This document shows positions 1 to 10,138 of a stretch of 64,000 nucleotides of DNA, piece after piece (positions within the stretch are counted from its first letter, which is position 1; each line of letters starts with the position of its first letter). The notes under the pieces were generated by a model that saw only the letters and a list, made by a program, of their open reading frames with translations, was not told where the DNA came from and ran no database searches. A program made the position numbers and the translations under genes. The stretch spans positions 2,669,501 to 2,733,500 of the forward strand of contig NZ_CP030862.1 of NCBI RefSeq assembly GCF_003325375.1, in the 5' to 3' direction. This stretch comes from Streptomyces globosus (GTDB lineage: Bacteria > Actinomycetota > Actinomycetes > Streptomycetales > Streptomycetaceae).

Positions 1-421
1 GTCCGGCCAGCCCGTCCGGCAGCACCAGTCCGGCCGCCACGCCCAGGGCCAGCGGAACCACCAGCCCGCAGAGGCTGACCAGGACCGCGGCCCGGGCCCG
101 TGAACGCAGCACCCGCAGGTCCAGATGAGCACCGGTGACGCCCACCAGCAGCAGCACCGCGAGCTGGCCCACCGCGTCGAGCAGCGCCAGCTGCGGGGCC
201 GGGCCGGGCAGGACGGCCGCCGCCACGCCCGGCGCCACCCCGCCCAGCACGCTCGGGCCGAGCAGCACACCGGCGGCCAGCTCGCCGGTGAGGGCGGCCA
301 GCCCGGCCCGCCGGGCGAGCGCGCCCAGCAGCCGGGCCGTGGCCAGCAGCGCGGTGACCGAGGCAAGGAACAGCAGCACCGCATGGGACGACAACGGGGG
401 AACCGGGGCGGCGATCTCCAT
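1..421 (-). CDS. Cation:proton antiporter (CPA2/Kef type), N-terminal part
   Basis: The gene runs off the left edge, so only about 140 N-terminal residues are visible. They are hydrophobic, with a first membrane segment near residues 12-30 followed by the glycine-rich stretch ALTGELAAGVLLGPSVLGG, which is typical of the N-terminus of KefB/NapA-type sodium or potassium:proton antiporters. The ATG at 421 has a GGAAGAGA ribosome site upstream. It starts 26 bases after the stop of the ligase gene 448-2187 on the same strand, so the two are probably one transcript. Antiporters of this family recur in enediyne clusters. A role in export, pH balance or self-protection is inference. Confidence 0.8.
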   Translation of the reverse strand, partial: MEIAAPVPPLSSHAVLLFLASVTALLATARLLGALARRAGLAALTGELAAGVLLGPSVLGGVAPGVAAAVLPGPAPQLALLDAVGQLAVLLLVGVTGAHLDLRVLRSRARAAVLVSLCGLVVPLALGVAAGLVLPDGLAG

Positions 422-447
422 GGAGGTGTCTCTTCCGGTGCGTTCGC

Positions 448-2187
448 TCAGCGGCCGGCCGGGTTCGCCGCGGCCGCCCCGGCAGCCCCGGCCGACAACC
501 GGACCGCGTCGGCCCGCAGCCGCTTCTTGTCGATCTTGCCGAGCGGGGTGCGCGGCAGGGACGGCAGCGTGTGCAGCCGTTCGGGCACCTTGAAGGACGC
601 CACGTCAGCGGCCCGCATCACGGCCCGCACGTCGCCGAGGCTCACCGGCCGGCCGGCGGCGGCCGGGTCCGGCACGACGAACAGGCAGACGAGCTCGCCC
701 AGTTCGGGGTCGGGCAGGGCCACGGCCGCGGCCTCGGCGACCCCGGCCACCCGGAGGGCGAACTCCTCGACCTCCTCCGCGTGGATCTTCTCCCCGCCCC
801 GGTTGATGACGTCCTTCTCCCGGCCGGTCACCACCAGGTTGCCGTCCGGTGTCCGGCGCACCACGTCGCCCGTGCGGTACCAGCCGTCCGCGGTGAACGC
901 CCGCGCGTTCACGGCCGGCGAGTCGTAGTAGCCGCGCGGCGTGTAGGGGCCGCGGGCCAGCAGCACTCCGGGCTCGCCGGCCGGGACCGGCTCCCCGGCG
1001 GGCCCCACCACCCGGATCTCGTCGGCGGGGGAGATCGGCCGCCCCTGCGTGTGGTGGACCACGTCGTCCGGGTCGTCCAGCCGGGTCAGGCAGAGCAGTC
1101 CCTCGGCCATCCCGAACACCTGCTGGAGGGCGCAGCCCAGCTCGGGGCGGATCCGTGCCGCCAGCTCCGGCGCCAGGCGGGCCGCGCCGACCTGGACCAG
1201 CCGCAGCGAGTCGAGGCCGGCGTCCGGATGCTCCGCGCGGTGGTCCAGCCAGCGGCTGATCACCGGCGGGACCACCGACGTGGCGGTGACCCGCTCCCGC
1301 TCGATCAGATCGAACGCGACCTCGGGGGCCGGCGAGGAGCCGATCACCACCCGGCCCCCCGCCAGGAGCGCGCCGAGCACGCCCGGTCCGCCGTACACGA
1401 AGCCGTGGCCCAGCGGGAGCACGGCGAGGTAGACGGTGTCCGGGCCGAACGCACAGATCTCACCGGCCCGTTTGACCATGTACGCGAAGTCGTTGTGGGT
1501 CCGCGCGGCCAGTTTGGGCACTCCCGTGGTGCCGCCGGACAGCAGGAACATGGCGATGTCGTCGCCTCCCGGGGCCGCCTTGTCGCATTCCTCGGCGGCT
1601 CGCACCGGATCGTCCGCCGGGGCGCAGAGCTCGCTGAGCGACAGGCTGCCCGGCCTGCCCGGCCGCTCCGCCCCGCCGCCGGTCGGGCCGCCCGCCACGA
1701 TGACGTGCCGTGCCGCCGGGACCGCCGCGACGATCCCGTGCGCCATCGCCTCGTGGTCGAAGCCCTTGAACACCCGGGGCACCACGAGTGCCCTGGCCTG
1801 GGCGTGGGCGACCACTCCGGACATCTCGTGGTGGCGGTGCTGCGGCAGCGCCCACACCGGAAGCGCGCCCAGCCGCAGGCACGCCACCGTCATCACCACG
1901 TGCTCCCAGCAGTTGGGCAGCTGGATGACCACCCGGTCGTCGGCGCCGATGCCCACACCGCGCATCCGGCCCGCGGCTCCGTCGGCCCGCGCCATCAGCT
2001 CGCGGAAGGAGATCCGTAACGGCCCGTCGACCAGGGCGATGGCGTCGGGTGTCCGGCGGGCGGTCGCCGCCAGGTGCGCGCCCAGCGAAAGCCCCTCCCA
2101 GTAGCCCTCGGCGGCATAGCGGGCGGCGGCCTCGGCGGGCCACGGAACGGCCCCGGAACGGGAGGGCTTCACCGCAGTCTCGGACAT
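448..2187 (-). CDS. Aryl acid AMP ligase / aryl-CoA ligase (EntE/NcsB2-like)
   Basis: A 579-residue stand-alone adenylating enzyme of the ANL superfamily. The phosphate-binding loop LLSGGTTGVPK is near residue 214, a GMAEG A5 motif near 360, WYRTGD near 430, and the C-terminal catalytic lysine lies in PRTPLGKIDKKRLR near 556. The overall form is closest to 2,3-dihydroxybenzoate-AMP ligases and the aryl-CoA ligases of aromatic enediyne side chains (NcsB2, MdpB2). The start is the ATG at 2187, which has AGGAG eight bases upstream; upstream in-frame codons do not look coding. It is divergent from the aromatic PKS at 2439, so it most likely activates that PKS product for transfer to the enediyne core. 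The substrate is inferred. Confidence 0.88.
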   Translation of the reverse strand: MSETAVKPSRSGAVPWPAEAAARYAAEGYWEGLSLGAHLAATARRTPDAIALVDGPLRISFRELMARADGAAGRMRGVGIGADDRVVIQLPNCWEHVVMTVACLRLGALPVWALPQHRHHEMSGVVAHAQARALVVPRVFKGFDHEAMAHGIVAAVPAARHVIVAGGPTGGGAERPGRPGSLSLSELCAPADDPVRAAEECDKAAPGGDDIAMFLLSGGTTGVPKLAARTHNDFAYMVKRAGEICAFGPDTVYLAVLPLGHGFVYGGPGVLGALLAGGRVVIGSSPAPEVAFDLIERERVTATSVVPPVISRWLDHRAEHPDAGLDSLRLVQVGAARLAPELAARIRPELGCALQQVFGMAEGLLCLTRLDDPDDVVHHTQGRPISPADEIRVVGPAGEPVPAGEPGVLLARGPYTPRGYYDSPAVNARAFTADGWYRTGDVVRRTPDGNLVVTGREKDVINRGGEKIHAEEVEEFALRVAGVAEAAAVALPDPELGELVCLFVVPDPAAAGRPVSLGDVRAVMRAADVASFKVPERLHTLPSLPRTPLGKIDKKRLRADAVRLSAGAAGAAAANPAGR

Positions 2188-2438
2188 GGCGTGGCTCCTG
2201 AACTCGACGGACAGAACGCGACGGACGGCGTGCGTGCCGCGCAGCCTAGGGATATCCGGCGGCCCGGTCGACTCGTCAATTGCGGTATTCCGTCCCCCTC
2301 GCGGAGCCCCGAGCACGCCGCACGCCAGAAGTTGTCAGGGCGTCCCCGGCGGGCACAGCCTTTGCCTCAGTGGGGCGGGCGCGCCCTCGCACGAGCTCTT
2401 CCCGATTCTGGTTCGGAGATCTGAACAGGAGCGAGGAC

Positions 2439-5400
2439 TTGACGAAACAGGCAGCATCGGACGAAGCGATTGCCATCATTGGAATGAGTTGCAGGTTCGC
2501 CCCGGATCTCACCTCGCCCGAGAAATTCTGGGAGTTTCTCGCCAACGGCAAGAGCACGGTCGGCGACATGCCGGAGAAGCGCTGGAAGCCATACGCGTCG
2601 GGCAGCCCGCAGGCGACCGCCATCATGCGGCAGACCATTCTCAAGGGCGCTTTCCTCGACGACATCGAGGGATTCGAGGCCGAGTTCTTCGGGATCTCGC
2701 CCCGCGAGGCCGACTTCCTCGACCCCCAGCAGCGGTTCATGCTCGAACTGACCTGGGAGGCGCTCGCCGACGCAGGCCTGCCGCCGCTCGCGCTGCGCGG
2801 CAGCGACGCCGGCGTGTACGTCGCCGCGAACTCCAACGACTACGGGCGCCGGCTCCTGGAGGACATCCCCCGGACCGGCGCCTACGCCGTCAACGGCACC
2901 ACCTTCTACGGGATAGCCAACCGGGTGTCGTACTTCCTGGACCTGCGCGGCCCGAGCATGGCCGTCGACACCGCCTGCGCGGGGTCGCTCACCGCGCTCA
3001 ACCTGGCCTGCCGGGCACTGCTGTCGGGCGAGACCCCGCTGGCCGTGGTCGGCGGCCTGAACATCATGGCCACTCCCGCCCTCAACGTCGCCCTGGACGG
3101 CGCCGGGGCCATGTCCCCCGACGGCCGGAGCAAGGCGTTCGACAAGGACGCCGACGGCTACGGACGCGGCGAGGGCGCCGGAGTGATCGTCCTCAAGAAG
3201 CTGTCCGAGGCACTGCGCGACAACGACCCCGTACAGGCCGTCGTCCGCGGCAGCGGCGTCTACCAGGACGGCCGCTCCGACGGCATGATGGCGCCCAACC
3301 GCGACGCCCAGGAACACATGCTGCGGCAGATCTACCGGCGGGCCGGCATCGCCCCGGCCGGAGTGGACTACGTGGAGGCCCACGGCACCGGCACCCCCAC
3401 CGGGGACGGCGAGGAAATCGCCGCCCTCGCCGCCGTGTTCGGCGCCGACCGGTCCCCGGAGGACCCGTGCCTGATCGGCTCGGTCAAGCCCAACGTCGGC
3501 CACGTCGAAGGCGGTTCGGGCATCACCGGGGTCATCAAGACCGTTCTGGCGCTGCGCCACGGACAACTGCCGCCCAGCCTGCACCGGGAACCCCACCCCG
3601 CCGTCGACTGGGACACCTGCGGGCTGCGCCTGGTCGACGAGCTCAAGCCGTGGCCCGCGGCCGGCGACCGTATCCGCCGGGCCGGCGTGTCCAGCTACGG
3701 AGTCGGCGGCACCATCGCCCACGTCATCGTGGAGGAGCCGCCCGCCCCCGCCGCCGGGGACGCGGCACCGGCGGCCGCAGCCCGCCCCGCCCCGCGCGCG
3801 ACCGTCCACCCGCTGTCCTCCGCCACCGAAGCCGGCACCCGCGCGCTGGCCGGCGCGGTGGCCGACTGGCTGGCCGCACACCCGGGCACGGACCTCGCCT
3901 CCGTGGGCCACACCCTGGCCGTGCGCCGCTCCCACCTGGCCCACCGGGCCGCCGTGGTCGCGGACTCCGCCGGACAGCTCACCGAGCGGCTCCGCGACCT
4001 CGCCGAGGGCCGCACCGGCACCGGCATCGCCACCGGCCGCACCACACCCGGCAGCGCGGGCGGCGTCGTCTGGGTGTTCTCCGGGCACGGCGCCCAGTGG
4101 TCCGGCATGGGACGCGGGCTGCTCGCCGAGGAGCCCGTCTTCGCCGCCGCCGTCGACGGTCTCGCCGAGGTGTTCCGCGCCGAGCTCGGCTGGACCCCGC
4201 GCGAGGCCCTCACCGAGGGCGGCCCCTGGACCGCCGCCCATGTCCAGGCCCTCACCTTCGCCGTCCAGATCGGCCTCGCCGACGTCTGGCGCAGCCGCGG
4301 CCTGGCGCCCGGTGCGGTCATCGGCCACTCCGTCGGCGAGATCGCCGCCGCCGTCACCGCCGGCGCCCTCGACCGGACCGAGGCCGCCCGCTTCGCCTGC
4401 CGCCGTGCCGCCGCCCTCCAGCGGCTGGAGGGCCGGGGCGCCATGGCCATGGCCGGCCTGCCCTTCGCCGAGGCCGAGCAGCGCCTCGCCGGGCTGCCCG
4501 GCCTCACCGCCGCGATCTCCGCCGACCCGCAGGCCACCGTCGTCTCCGGTGACCGCGACGCGATCGAGCGGATCAGCCGGGCCTGGGCCGAATCCGGCAT
4601 CTGGATCCGGCCGGTGGACTCCGACATCGCCTTCCACAGCACCCATGTGGACGAGGTCGCCGCCGAGGTCGAGGCCGCCGCATCCCTGCTCGGCCGGCGG
4701 TCCCCGGCGATCCCGCTCTACACCACCGCCCTGGCCGACCCGCGCTCGACGGCTCCCCGGGACGGCGGCTACTGGGTGGCGAACCTCTGCCGACCGGTCC
4801 GCTTCACCGAGGCGGTGCAGGCCGCCGCGGCCGACGGCCACCGGCACTTCCTGGAGGTCTCCTCCCACCCGGTCGTCGCCCACTCCATCCGCGAGACCCT
4901 GCTGCACCTCGGCATCGAGGACGCGACGGTGGCCGCCACCCTCCGCCGGGACACCGACGAGACCGCCACCCTGCTGGGCAACCTCGCCGCACTGCACTGC
5001 GCCGGCGCGGCCGTCGACTTCCGTTCCGACCACGGCACCGGCGGACTGCTCCCGCTGCCCGCCGCCGTGTGGCAGCACCGGCCGTACTGGATCTTCCCCG
5101 GCACCGCGGCCGGCGCCGGCCTGGGCAGCGGCCACGACCCGGACAGCCACAGCCTGCTCGGCGGCCGGATGACCGTCAGCGGTTCGCCCGCCCGGCAGGT
5201 CTGGCAGACCCGCCTCGACCTGGACACCCGCCCCTACCCCCAGAGCCACGGCCTTGTCGGCGTCGAGGTCACCCCCGCCGCCTCCATCATCAACACCTTC
5301 GCGGCCGCCGCCGGGGCGGAGGGGCCCGGCGCGCTCACCGACATCGTGCTCCGCACCCCGCTGGCCGTCGAACCGCCCCGCGTGGTGCAGGTCGTACGAG

Positions 5401-7799
5401 AAGGCAGGCAGCTGTCGCTGGCCACCCGGCTCGCCGACGACACCGGCGCGGACGACGGCGCCGGTGCCGGCGACGGCGAGGAGTGGATCACGCACTCCAC
5501 GGCGAACCACGCGCCGGGGCTGGAGCCGCCGGCCGGCCGTCTCGACCTCGGCGCCCTGCGGGCCCGGCTGCCGCACGGCTCCCTCACCAAGGCCGACGAG
5601 ATGTTCGCCCGGATGGGAGTCGAGGGCTACGCCTTCCCGTGGGACCTGGCCGAACTGCGCCACGACGACGAGGAACAGCTCGCCGACCTGGTGATCGAAC
5701 CCGGCGCGGCCCGGGCGAGCAGCTGGGCACACGTGATCGACGGCGCCCTCACCATCAGCGCCATGGTCGTGTCGCCCGGCGACGCCACCGTGCTGTGGAT
5801 GTCCCGGTCCATCGACAAGGTCACCTGGCGCGGCGAACCGCCCGCCCGGATCCTCGTCCACGCCACCCGCTCGCCCCGCTCCCCGCACGACACCGTCGAC
5901 GTCCGCGTCGCCGACGGACACGGCGATGTCGTCTGCGAGGTCACCGGGCTGCGGTTCGCCGCCGTGGAACACCTCGGGACTGCCGTCCTGCCCCGCGACC
6001 TGGTCCACGAGGTCGTGTGGCGCCCGCTGCCCACCGGTTCCGCGTCCCGGGCGGCCGCCGGACCGGACGGCGGGCACACCGCCGTCGAGCGTGTGCTGCT
6101 GGTCGGCGACCCCTGTCAGACCGCCCGGCTGGCCCAGCAGTTCGAGGCGGCCGGCACGCCCGCCGAGATACTCGGCACCGGCCCCGAGATCGACCTGCGG
6201 CCCGAGCTGTTCGCCCATCCCGCCGCGGTCCTCGTGGTCCCCGGCCTCCCGCCGCACGACGAACCGCTGGACACCGCCACCGAGCGGATCACCTGGTCGC
6301 TGATCCGCGCCGTGCAGCGGGTCGTAGAAGTACGCGCGCACGCCACCTCACCGCTGGCACCCCACCGGGTGTGGTGTGTGACCAGCGGAGTCCGCGCCGC
6401 GGCCGACGAGCGGAGCGTCGCCCACGGCCCGCTCTGGGGCGCCTCCCGCATCATCGCCGGCGACCACCCCGAGCTCTGGGGCGGAGCCGTCGACATCGAC
6501 GCCCTGGCACCGGACACCGGGGAACGGCTGCTCGCGCTGCTGCGTACCGCCGCCGGCCAGGAGGACGTCATCTCCCTCACCGGGGCAGGCGCCGAGGCCG
6601 CGCGACTGAGCCGGATCGAGCGCACCGCGGACGGCACACCGCTGCAGTGCTCGCCGGCCGGCACCGTACTGATCACCGGCGGCCTGGGAGCGCTCGGCCT
6701 GGAGGTGGCCCGCTGGCTGGTCGGCCGGGGCGCCCGCCGGCTGCTGCTGGTCGGCCGGCGCGGGCTGCCGCCGCGCGGCGAGTGGCCGGCCGTGGCCGAC
6801 CCCGAGGTCCGGCGCCAGATCGACAGCGTGCTCGCGCTGGAGGCCCTCGGTGTCACCGTCGGGCTGCTCGCCCTCGACATCACCGACGCCGAACAGGTCG
6901 CCGCAGCCCTGGCCCCCGGCGCGCTCGGGCTGCCGCCCATACGCGGGATCGTGCACGCCGCCGGCGTCGTCAGCAACGCGCTCGTCGACAAGGTCGAGCC
7001 GGACGGACTGCGCGAGGTGCTCGCCCCGAAGGTCAGCGGCACGCTGGTGCTGCACCGGCTCTTCCCGCCCGGCAGCCTCGACTTCTTCGTGCTCTTCTCG
7101 TCGTGCGGGCAGTTCGCGCGGCTGTCCGGGCAGGCCGGCTACGCGGCGGCGAACTCCTTCCTCGACGCGCTGGCCGCACACCGCAACTCCGGCGGGCACA
7201 CCGAGACGGTCAGCCTCGGCTGGACCGCCTGGCGCGGTCTCGGCCTGTCCTCCGACATCGCGACCACCATGCTGGAGGCCAACTCGCGCGGCCTGGAGGC
7301 CGTATCGGTCTCCGAGGCGCTGGCCGCCTGGGCCTTCGGCGACCGCTTCCGGTCCGACTACCAGGCCGTACTGCGGGTGCTGCCGACGCCGCCGCACGCA
7401 CCGCGGCTGCCGATGTTCCGGGAGCTGGCTGCCTCCGACCAGCACGCGGAAGCGGCCGGCGGCCAGCTGTTCACCCTCGACACCGAGGGCCGCGACGACG
7501 CGGAGCAGCTGGCGCAGGTCACCGCGGACGTACGGGAACAGGTGGCCGCCGAGCTGAACTTCGACGCCGCGGACGTGGAGCTCAAGCGCCCGCTGGTCGA
7601 ACTCGGCGTGGACTCGGTGATGACCGTCGCCCTGCGGGTCCGGCTGCGCCGCCGGTACGGGCTCGACCTGCCGCCGACGATCCTGTGGGCGAAGCCCACC
7701 GTGGCGGCGCTGGCCGAGCACCTCCACGGGGCCCTGAACGAGGCGCACGGCGACACCGGGACGGAGACCGCCCCGGACGCCGACGCGGCCGCCGGGTAG
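2439..7799 (+). CDS. Iterative type I PKS, 6-methylsalicylate/naphthoate synthase type
   Basis: A 1,786-residue single-module PKS. The order is KS (Cys180 in VDTACAGS, His in VEAHGTGT), AT (Ser631 in GHSVGE, malonyl-type AFHS), a thiohydrolase/dehydratase-like domain (His937 in SHGLVG, Asp1101 in HVIDGAL), KR (TGGLGALG near residue 1410) and a C-terminal ACP (Ser1726 in GVDSVM). There is no ER, no PPTase and no terminal thioesterase. Length and order match bacterial 6-MSA and naphthoic acid synthases (ChlB1, MdpB, NcsB, AziB). The KR implies at least one ketoreduction, so a 6-methylsalicylate or naphthoate product fits better than orsellinate; chain length cannot be read from sequence. The TTG at 2439 has AGGAGCGAGG directly upstream, and homology begins at once ([13 protein letters not shown]). 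Confidence 0.93.
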   Translation: MTKQAASDEAIAIIGMSCRFAPDLTSPEKFWEFLANGKSTVGDMPEKRWKPYASGSPQATAIMRQTILKGAFLDDIEGFEAEFFGISPREADFLDPQQRFMLELTWEALADAGLPPLALRGSDAGVYVAANSNDYGRRLLEDIPRTGAYAVNGTTFYGIANRVSYFLDLRGPSMAVDTACAGSLTALNLACRALLSGETPLAVVGGLNIMATPALNVALDGAGAMSPDGRSKAFDKDADGYGRGEGAGVIVLKKLSEALRDNDPVQAVVRGSGVYQDGRSDGMMAPNRDAQEHMLRQIYRRAGIAPAGVDYVEAHGTGTPTGDGEEIAALAAVFGADRSPEDPCLIGSVKPNVGHVEGGSGITGVIKTVLALRHGQLPPSLHREPHPAVDWDTCGLRLVDELKPWPAAGDRIRRAGVSSYGVGGTIAHVIVEEPPAPAAGDAAPAAAARPAPRATVHPLSSATEAGTRALAGAVADWLAAHPGTDLASVGHTLAVRRSHLAHRAAVVADSAGQLTERLRDLAEGRTGTGIATGRTTPGSAGGVVWVFSGHGAQWSGMGRGLLAEEPVFAAAVDGLAEVFRAELGWTPREALTEGGPWTAAHVQALTFAVQIGLADVWRSRGLAPGAVIGHSVGEIAAAVTAGALDRTEAARFACRRAAALQRLEGRGAMAMAGLPFAEAEQRLAGLPGLTAAISADPQATVVSGDRDAIERISRAWAESGIWIRPVDSDIAFHSTHVDEVAAEVEAAASLLGRRSPAIPLYTTALADPRSTAPRDGGYWVANLCRPVRFTEAVQAAAADGHRHFLEVSSHPVVAHSIRETLLHLGIEDATVAATLRRDTDETATLLGNLAALHCAGAAVDFRSDHGTGGLLPLPAAVWQHRPYWIFPGTAAGAGLGSGHDPDSHSLLGGRMTVSGSPARQVWQTRLDLDTRPYPQSHGLVGVEVTPAASIINTFAAAAGAEGPGALTDIVLRTPLAVEPPRVVQVVREGRQLSLATRLADDTGADDGAGAGDGEEWITHSTANHAPGLEPPAGRLDLGALRARLPHGSLTKADEMFARMGVEGYAFPWDLAELRHDDEEQLADLVIEPGAARASSWAHVIDGALTISAMVVSPGDATVLWMSRSIDKVTWRGEPPARILVHATRSPRSPHDTVDVRVADGHGDVVCEVTGLRFAAVEHLGTAVLPRDLVHEVVWRPLPTGSASRAAAGPDGGHTAVERVLLVGDPCQTARLAQQFEAAGTPAEILGTGPEIDLRPELFAHPAAVLVVPGLPPHDEPLDTATERITWSLIRAVQRVVEVRAHATSPLAPHRVWCVTSGVRAAADERSVAHGPLWGASRIIAGDHPELWGGAVDIDALAPDTGERLLALLRTAAGQEDVISLTGAGAEAARLSRIERTADGTPLQCSPAGTVLITGGLGALGLEVARWLVGRGARRLLLVGRRGLPPRGEWPAVADPEVRRQIDSVLALEALGVTVGLLALDITDAEQVAAALAPGALGLPPIRGIVHAAGVVSNALVDKVEPDGLREVLAPKVSGTLVLHRLFPPGSLDFFVLFSSCGQFARLSGQAGYAAANSFLDALAAHRNSGGHTETVSLGWTAWRGLGLSSDIATTMLEANSRGLEAVSVSEALAAWAFGDRFRSDYQAVLRVLPTPPHAPRLPMFRELAASDQHAEAAGGQLFTLDTEGRDDAEQLAQVTADVREQVAAELNFDAADVELKRPLVELGVDSVMTVALRVRLRRRYGLDLPPTILWAKPTVAALAEHLHGALNEAHGDTGTETAPDADAAAG

Positions 7800-7813
7800 C
7801 CCGCCCCGGAAGC

Positions 7814-7856
7814 ACCCCGGCCGGCTCCCGCCGCACAGGCGGGAGCCGGCCGGGGT
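7814..7856. terminator. Strong bidirectional hairpin
   Basis: A perfect inverted repeat with a 17-bp GC-rich stem (arms 7814-7830 and 7840-7856) and a 9-base loop. It lies between the convergent stops of the aromatic PKS (7799) and the membrane protein gene (7860), so it can end transcription from both sides. Confidence 0.85.
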
Positions 7857-7859
7857 ACG

Positions 7860-8354
7860 TCAGACGGTCCGCGGCGGCACCAGATGACGCCGGGCGAGCT
7901 GCACCAGCAGCCCGTAACCGGCGACCACCAGCGCCAGCGTGAAGATCCACTCGCGGGATCCCTGAGGCCGGTACACCCGCCCCGCGTTGCCGACATCCAG
8001 CGCGGGGACGCTCTGCCCGGCCCGCAGCGCGCCGCGCCCGCTGCCGTACAGGGCGACTCCGGGCCGCTCGGCCGGCCCGTCCACGGCCCGGAACCGGCCG
8101 GACCAGGTGCAGGTCTCGTGCCCGGGATGCCGCACGCAGTCCAGCCGTTCCGCCGTGAACGTGCCCGCCACCCCGCTGGCCGTGGCCGCGCGCAGAGCCG
8201 GCCCCAGATTGTTCAGCCCGACGTACAGGCACAGGCAGGCCACCGCGAGCAGCGCGGCGGAGGTGACACGCGAAGGCCGCCGTGCCCGCGCGCGGGGCGC
8301 GGGCACGGCGGCGGACGCAGGGCGGGGTGGTGCCTGTTCGGTCGACGCCTCCAT
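7860..8354 (-). CDS. Small two-helix membrane protein, unknown function
   Basis: A 164-residue protein with an arginine-rich cytoplasmic N-terminus, one membrane helix near residues 34-55 (VTSAALLAVACLCLYVGLN), an extracytoplasmic middle with two cysteines (DCVRHPGHETCTW) that could pair, and a second helix near 140-155. The stop of the upstream gene overlaps this start (TGATG at 8356-8352), so the two are translationally coupled. I do not recognise a family. Its position between PKS genes suggests co-inheritance with the cluster but gives no function. Confidence 0.65.
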   Translation of the reverse strand: MEASTEQAPPRPASAAVPAPRARARRPSRVTSAALLAVACLCLYVGLNNLGPALRAATASGVAGTFTAERLDCVRHPGHETCTWSGRFRAVDGPAERPGVALYGSGRGALRAGQSVPALDVGNAGRVYRPQGSREWIFTLALVVAGYGLLVQLARRHLVPPRTV

Positions 8355-8893
8355 CACTCGGCGCAGGAGCAGCGCGGACCGCCGCTGCGGTTGTGCAGCA
8401 CCATGGCCACGATCATGGGCAGCGTGACGAGCGCGTTGTAGAACAGGTGGAGTTCCACCCGGGGCACCAGGAGCTGGATGATGCTCGTCGGCACGGCCTT
8501 GCCGGCGAGGTTCTCCCCGGTGAGCGCCTGGAGCAGCAGCAGCAGATGCTCCAGGTGGTGCCACACCTGGACGGCGAGCGTCACGTTCCACCAGGTGCGG
8601 GCACGGCCGTCGAACCCGGGCCGCAGCAGCAGGAATCCGACGAGCATGACCAGGGCGTAGCCGTAGTGCATCCACTCCGAGGTGACCAGCCACGGGAACG
8701 GCACCCCGAGCAGCCCGCGGGCCTCGGGCAGCGGCCAGCCCAGGACGTAGATCTGGGCTGCCTGCGTCAGATGCTCGGCCCAGTGCGCGAGGACGATCAC
8801 CAAGAAGATGCGGAGTCCGGTTCGGTGCAGTCGGCTGTTGAGGGTGGCCACGGTACTGCGCAGCCCCGCTGTCAACGCCACGTCGGTCGTCAA
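8354..8893 (-). CDS. Conserved actinobacterial polytopic membrane protein with histidine motifs
   Basis: A 179-residue integral membrane protein with about four helices. Histidines fall at helix ends in LAHWAEHLTQ, EWMHYGYALVM, VWHHLEHLLLLLQ and ELHLFYN, an arrangement that could bind a metal or heme. I recall similar proteins in other actinomycetes but know no function. The start is a TTG at 8893 with GGAGG six bases upstream. It is coupled to the small membrane gene downstream and divergent from the HxlR regulator at 9006. Confidence 0.7.
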   Translation of the reverse strand: MTTDVALTAGLRSTVATLNSRLHRTGLRIFLVIVLAHWAEHLTQAAQIYVLGWPLPEARGLLGVPFPWLVTSEWMHYGYALVMLVGFLLLRPGFDGRARTWWNVTLAVQVWHHLEHLLLLLQALTGENLAGKAVPTSIIQLLVPRVELHLFYNALVTLPMIVAMVLHNRSGGPRCSCAE

Positions 8894-9005
8894 CGTCCAC
8901 CTCCACGATGGGTGTCAGGGTCGTCATCTCAGCAGCCGGTGCGCCGCTCCGTCTTCTCTGCGATTGCCCGATTGCCGCCACGGGCAGCCGAGTTAGCATG
9001 GCCGA

Positions 9006-9449
9006 ATGCTCAGGCGCACGTACGAAGGGCAGGACTGCTCGCTCGCTCAGGCACTCGAAGCCGTCGGCGAGCGCTGGACGCTGCTGATCGTCCGCGACGT
9101 CCTCCTCGGCATCAACACGTTCGACGCGTTCATCGAGGAGCTCGGGATCTCCCGCAACGTCCTCACCGACCGCCTCAACCACCTGGTCGCCTGCGGAATC
9201 CTGGAGCGGGTCGCCTACCAGCAGCGGCCGGTCCGCCACAGCTACGAGCTCACAGCGAAGGGCCGCGACCTGACGCCGGTCGTGGCGGCGCTCATGCAGT
9301 GGGGCGAGCGCCATGCGGCCGGACCGGAGGGCCCGCCGCGGCGCACCGAGCACATCGGCTGCGGCGGCCCCGTGCACGCCGTCCTGACCTGCGCGGACTG
9401 CGCCCGGCCGGTCGCGAACGAGGAGGTCACCGCGGGCTGGGTGCGCTGA
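9006..9449 (+). CDS. HxlR-family transcriptional regulator
   Basis: A 147-residue winged-helix protein. The HxlR signature is clear: C-S-L-A-Q-A-L-E-A-V-G-E-R-W-T-L-L-I-V-R near the N-terminus, followed by FDAFIEELGISRNVLTDRLNHL and the wing ILERVAYQQRPVRHSYELT. The C-terminus carries a four-cysteine stretch (CGG..., LTCADC) common in actinomycete members. It is divergent from the membrane-protein pair 7860-8893 and probably controls that pair or itself. The effector is unknown. Confidence 0.88.
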   Translation: MLRRTYEGQDCSLAQALEAVGERWTLLIVRDVLLGINTFDAFIEELGISRNVLTDRLNHLVACGILERVAYQQRPVRHSYELTAKGRDLTPVVAALMQWGERHAAGPEGPPRRTEHIGCGGPVHAVLTCADCARPVANEEVTAGWVR

Positions 9450-9581
9450 CGCGGCGGCTCGCCGGACCGGGCAACATGGAAGAGGAGCCGCCGGATTCCG
9501 GCCAGCTACCTTGGACATCGTCGCTGTTCCCCCGCTGCCCCACTGCCGCTCCGGGGCCGCTGCGGAAATGAGGTGCGTCAC

Positions 9582-9935
9582 GTGCGCGTTGCAGCACTCA
9601 GCGCCGTATCCGGCGTTCCCGTGTCGACCATCGACCACTACATCTGCGAGGGGCTGCTGCCCGGACCGGACGACGAGGCAGCCGAGGACGCGGGCCAGGT
9701 CCGCCGACTCGCCCTGATCCGGGCCCTGGTCGAGGTCGGCGGCCACTCCCTGCACGAGGTACGGGACATCGTCGGAGCCATCGAGGCGGCCGAGGCCGAC
9801 CCGGCCGCGCGGCGGACCGCCGAGTACGGCCGGCTGCCGGCCGACATCCCGCCCGGCGAGCTCCTCGCGGACGCCCTGCGCATCGCCCTGGGCCGGCTGG
9901 CCCGCAGAGCGGCCGCGGGCGGGCCGGCCAACTAG
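9582..9935 (+). CDS. Small MerR-like DNA-binding protein
   Basis: A 117-residue protein whose N-terminus (AALSAVSGVPVSTIDHYICEGLLPGP) matches the MerR helix-turn-helix and wing start, followed by a helical region with LALIRALVEVGGHSLHEVRDIV. The usual effector domain is absent, so it is a minimal MerR. The GTG at 9582 is preferred over the in-frame GTG at 9573 because GAGGTG ends six bases before it. It sits just upstream of the enediyne core operon, with a 203-base gap before the first DUF1702 gene, and may regulate it. Confidence 0.72.
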   Translation: MRVAALSAVSGVPVSTIDHYICEGLLPGPDDEAAEDAGQVRRLALIRALVEVGGHSLHEVRDIVGAIEAAEADPAARRTAEYGRLPADIPPGELLADALRIALGRLARRAAAGGPAN

Positions 9936-10138
9936 GGCCTGCCGGAGGGGGATCCCTCCCGGGCCGGTCGCACCCTGCGGATCAACGACCCGCGGGGGGC
10001 GGCAGATGCCCGCTGCGCCGGGCCCGGCCGTGAACCGCCGGACGCCGCCGAAGCGCACGCGGGGAGATGCCCATTCGGCAGGACGGGTTCCACGATGGGC
10101 CCCTACCCGACCGCGGCGAGCAACTGGAGGCACCGACC

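Noticed and set aside
2367..6341. 1,324-residue open frame on the minus strand
   Set aside because: It lies antisense to the aromatic PKS. Its Gly/Val/Glu-rich low-complexity protein is the usual by-product of strong G/C third-position bias in the real gene.
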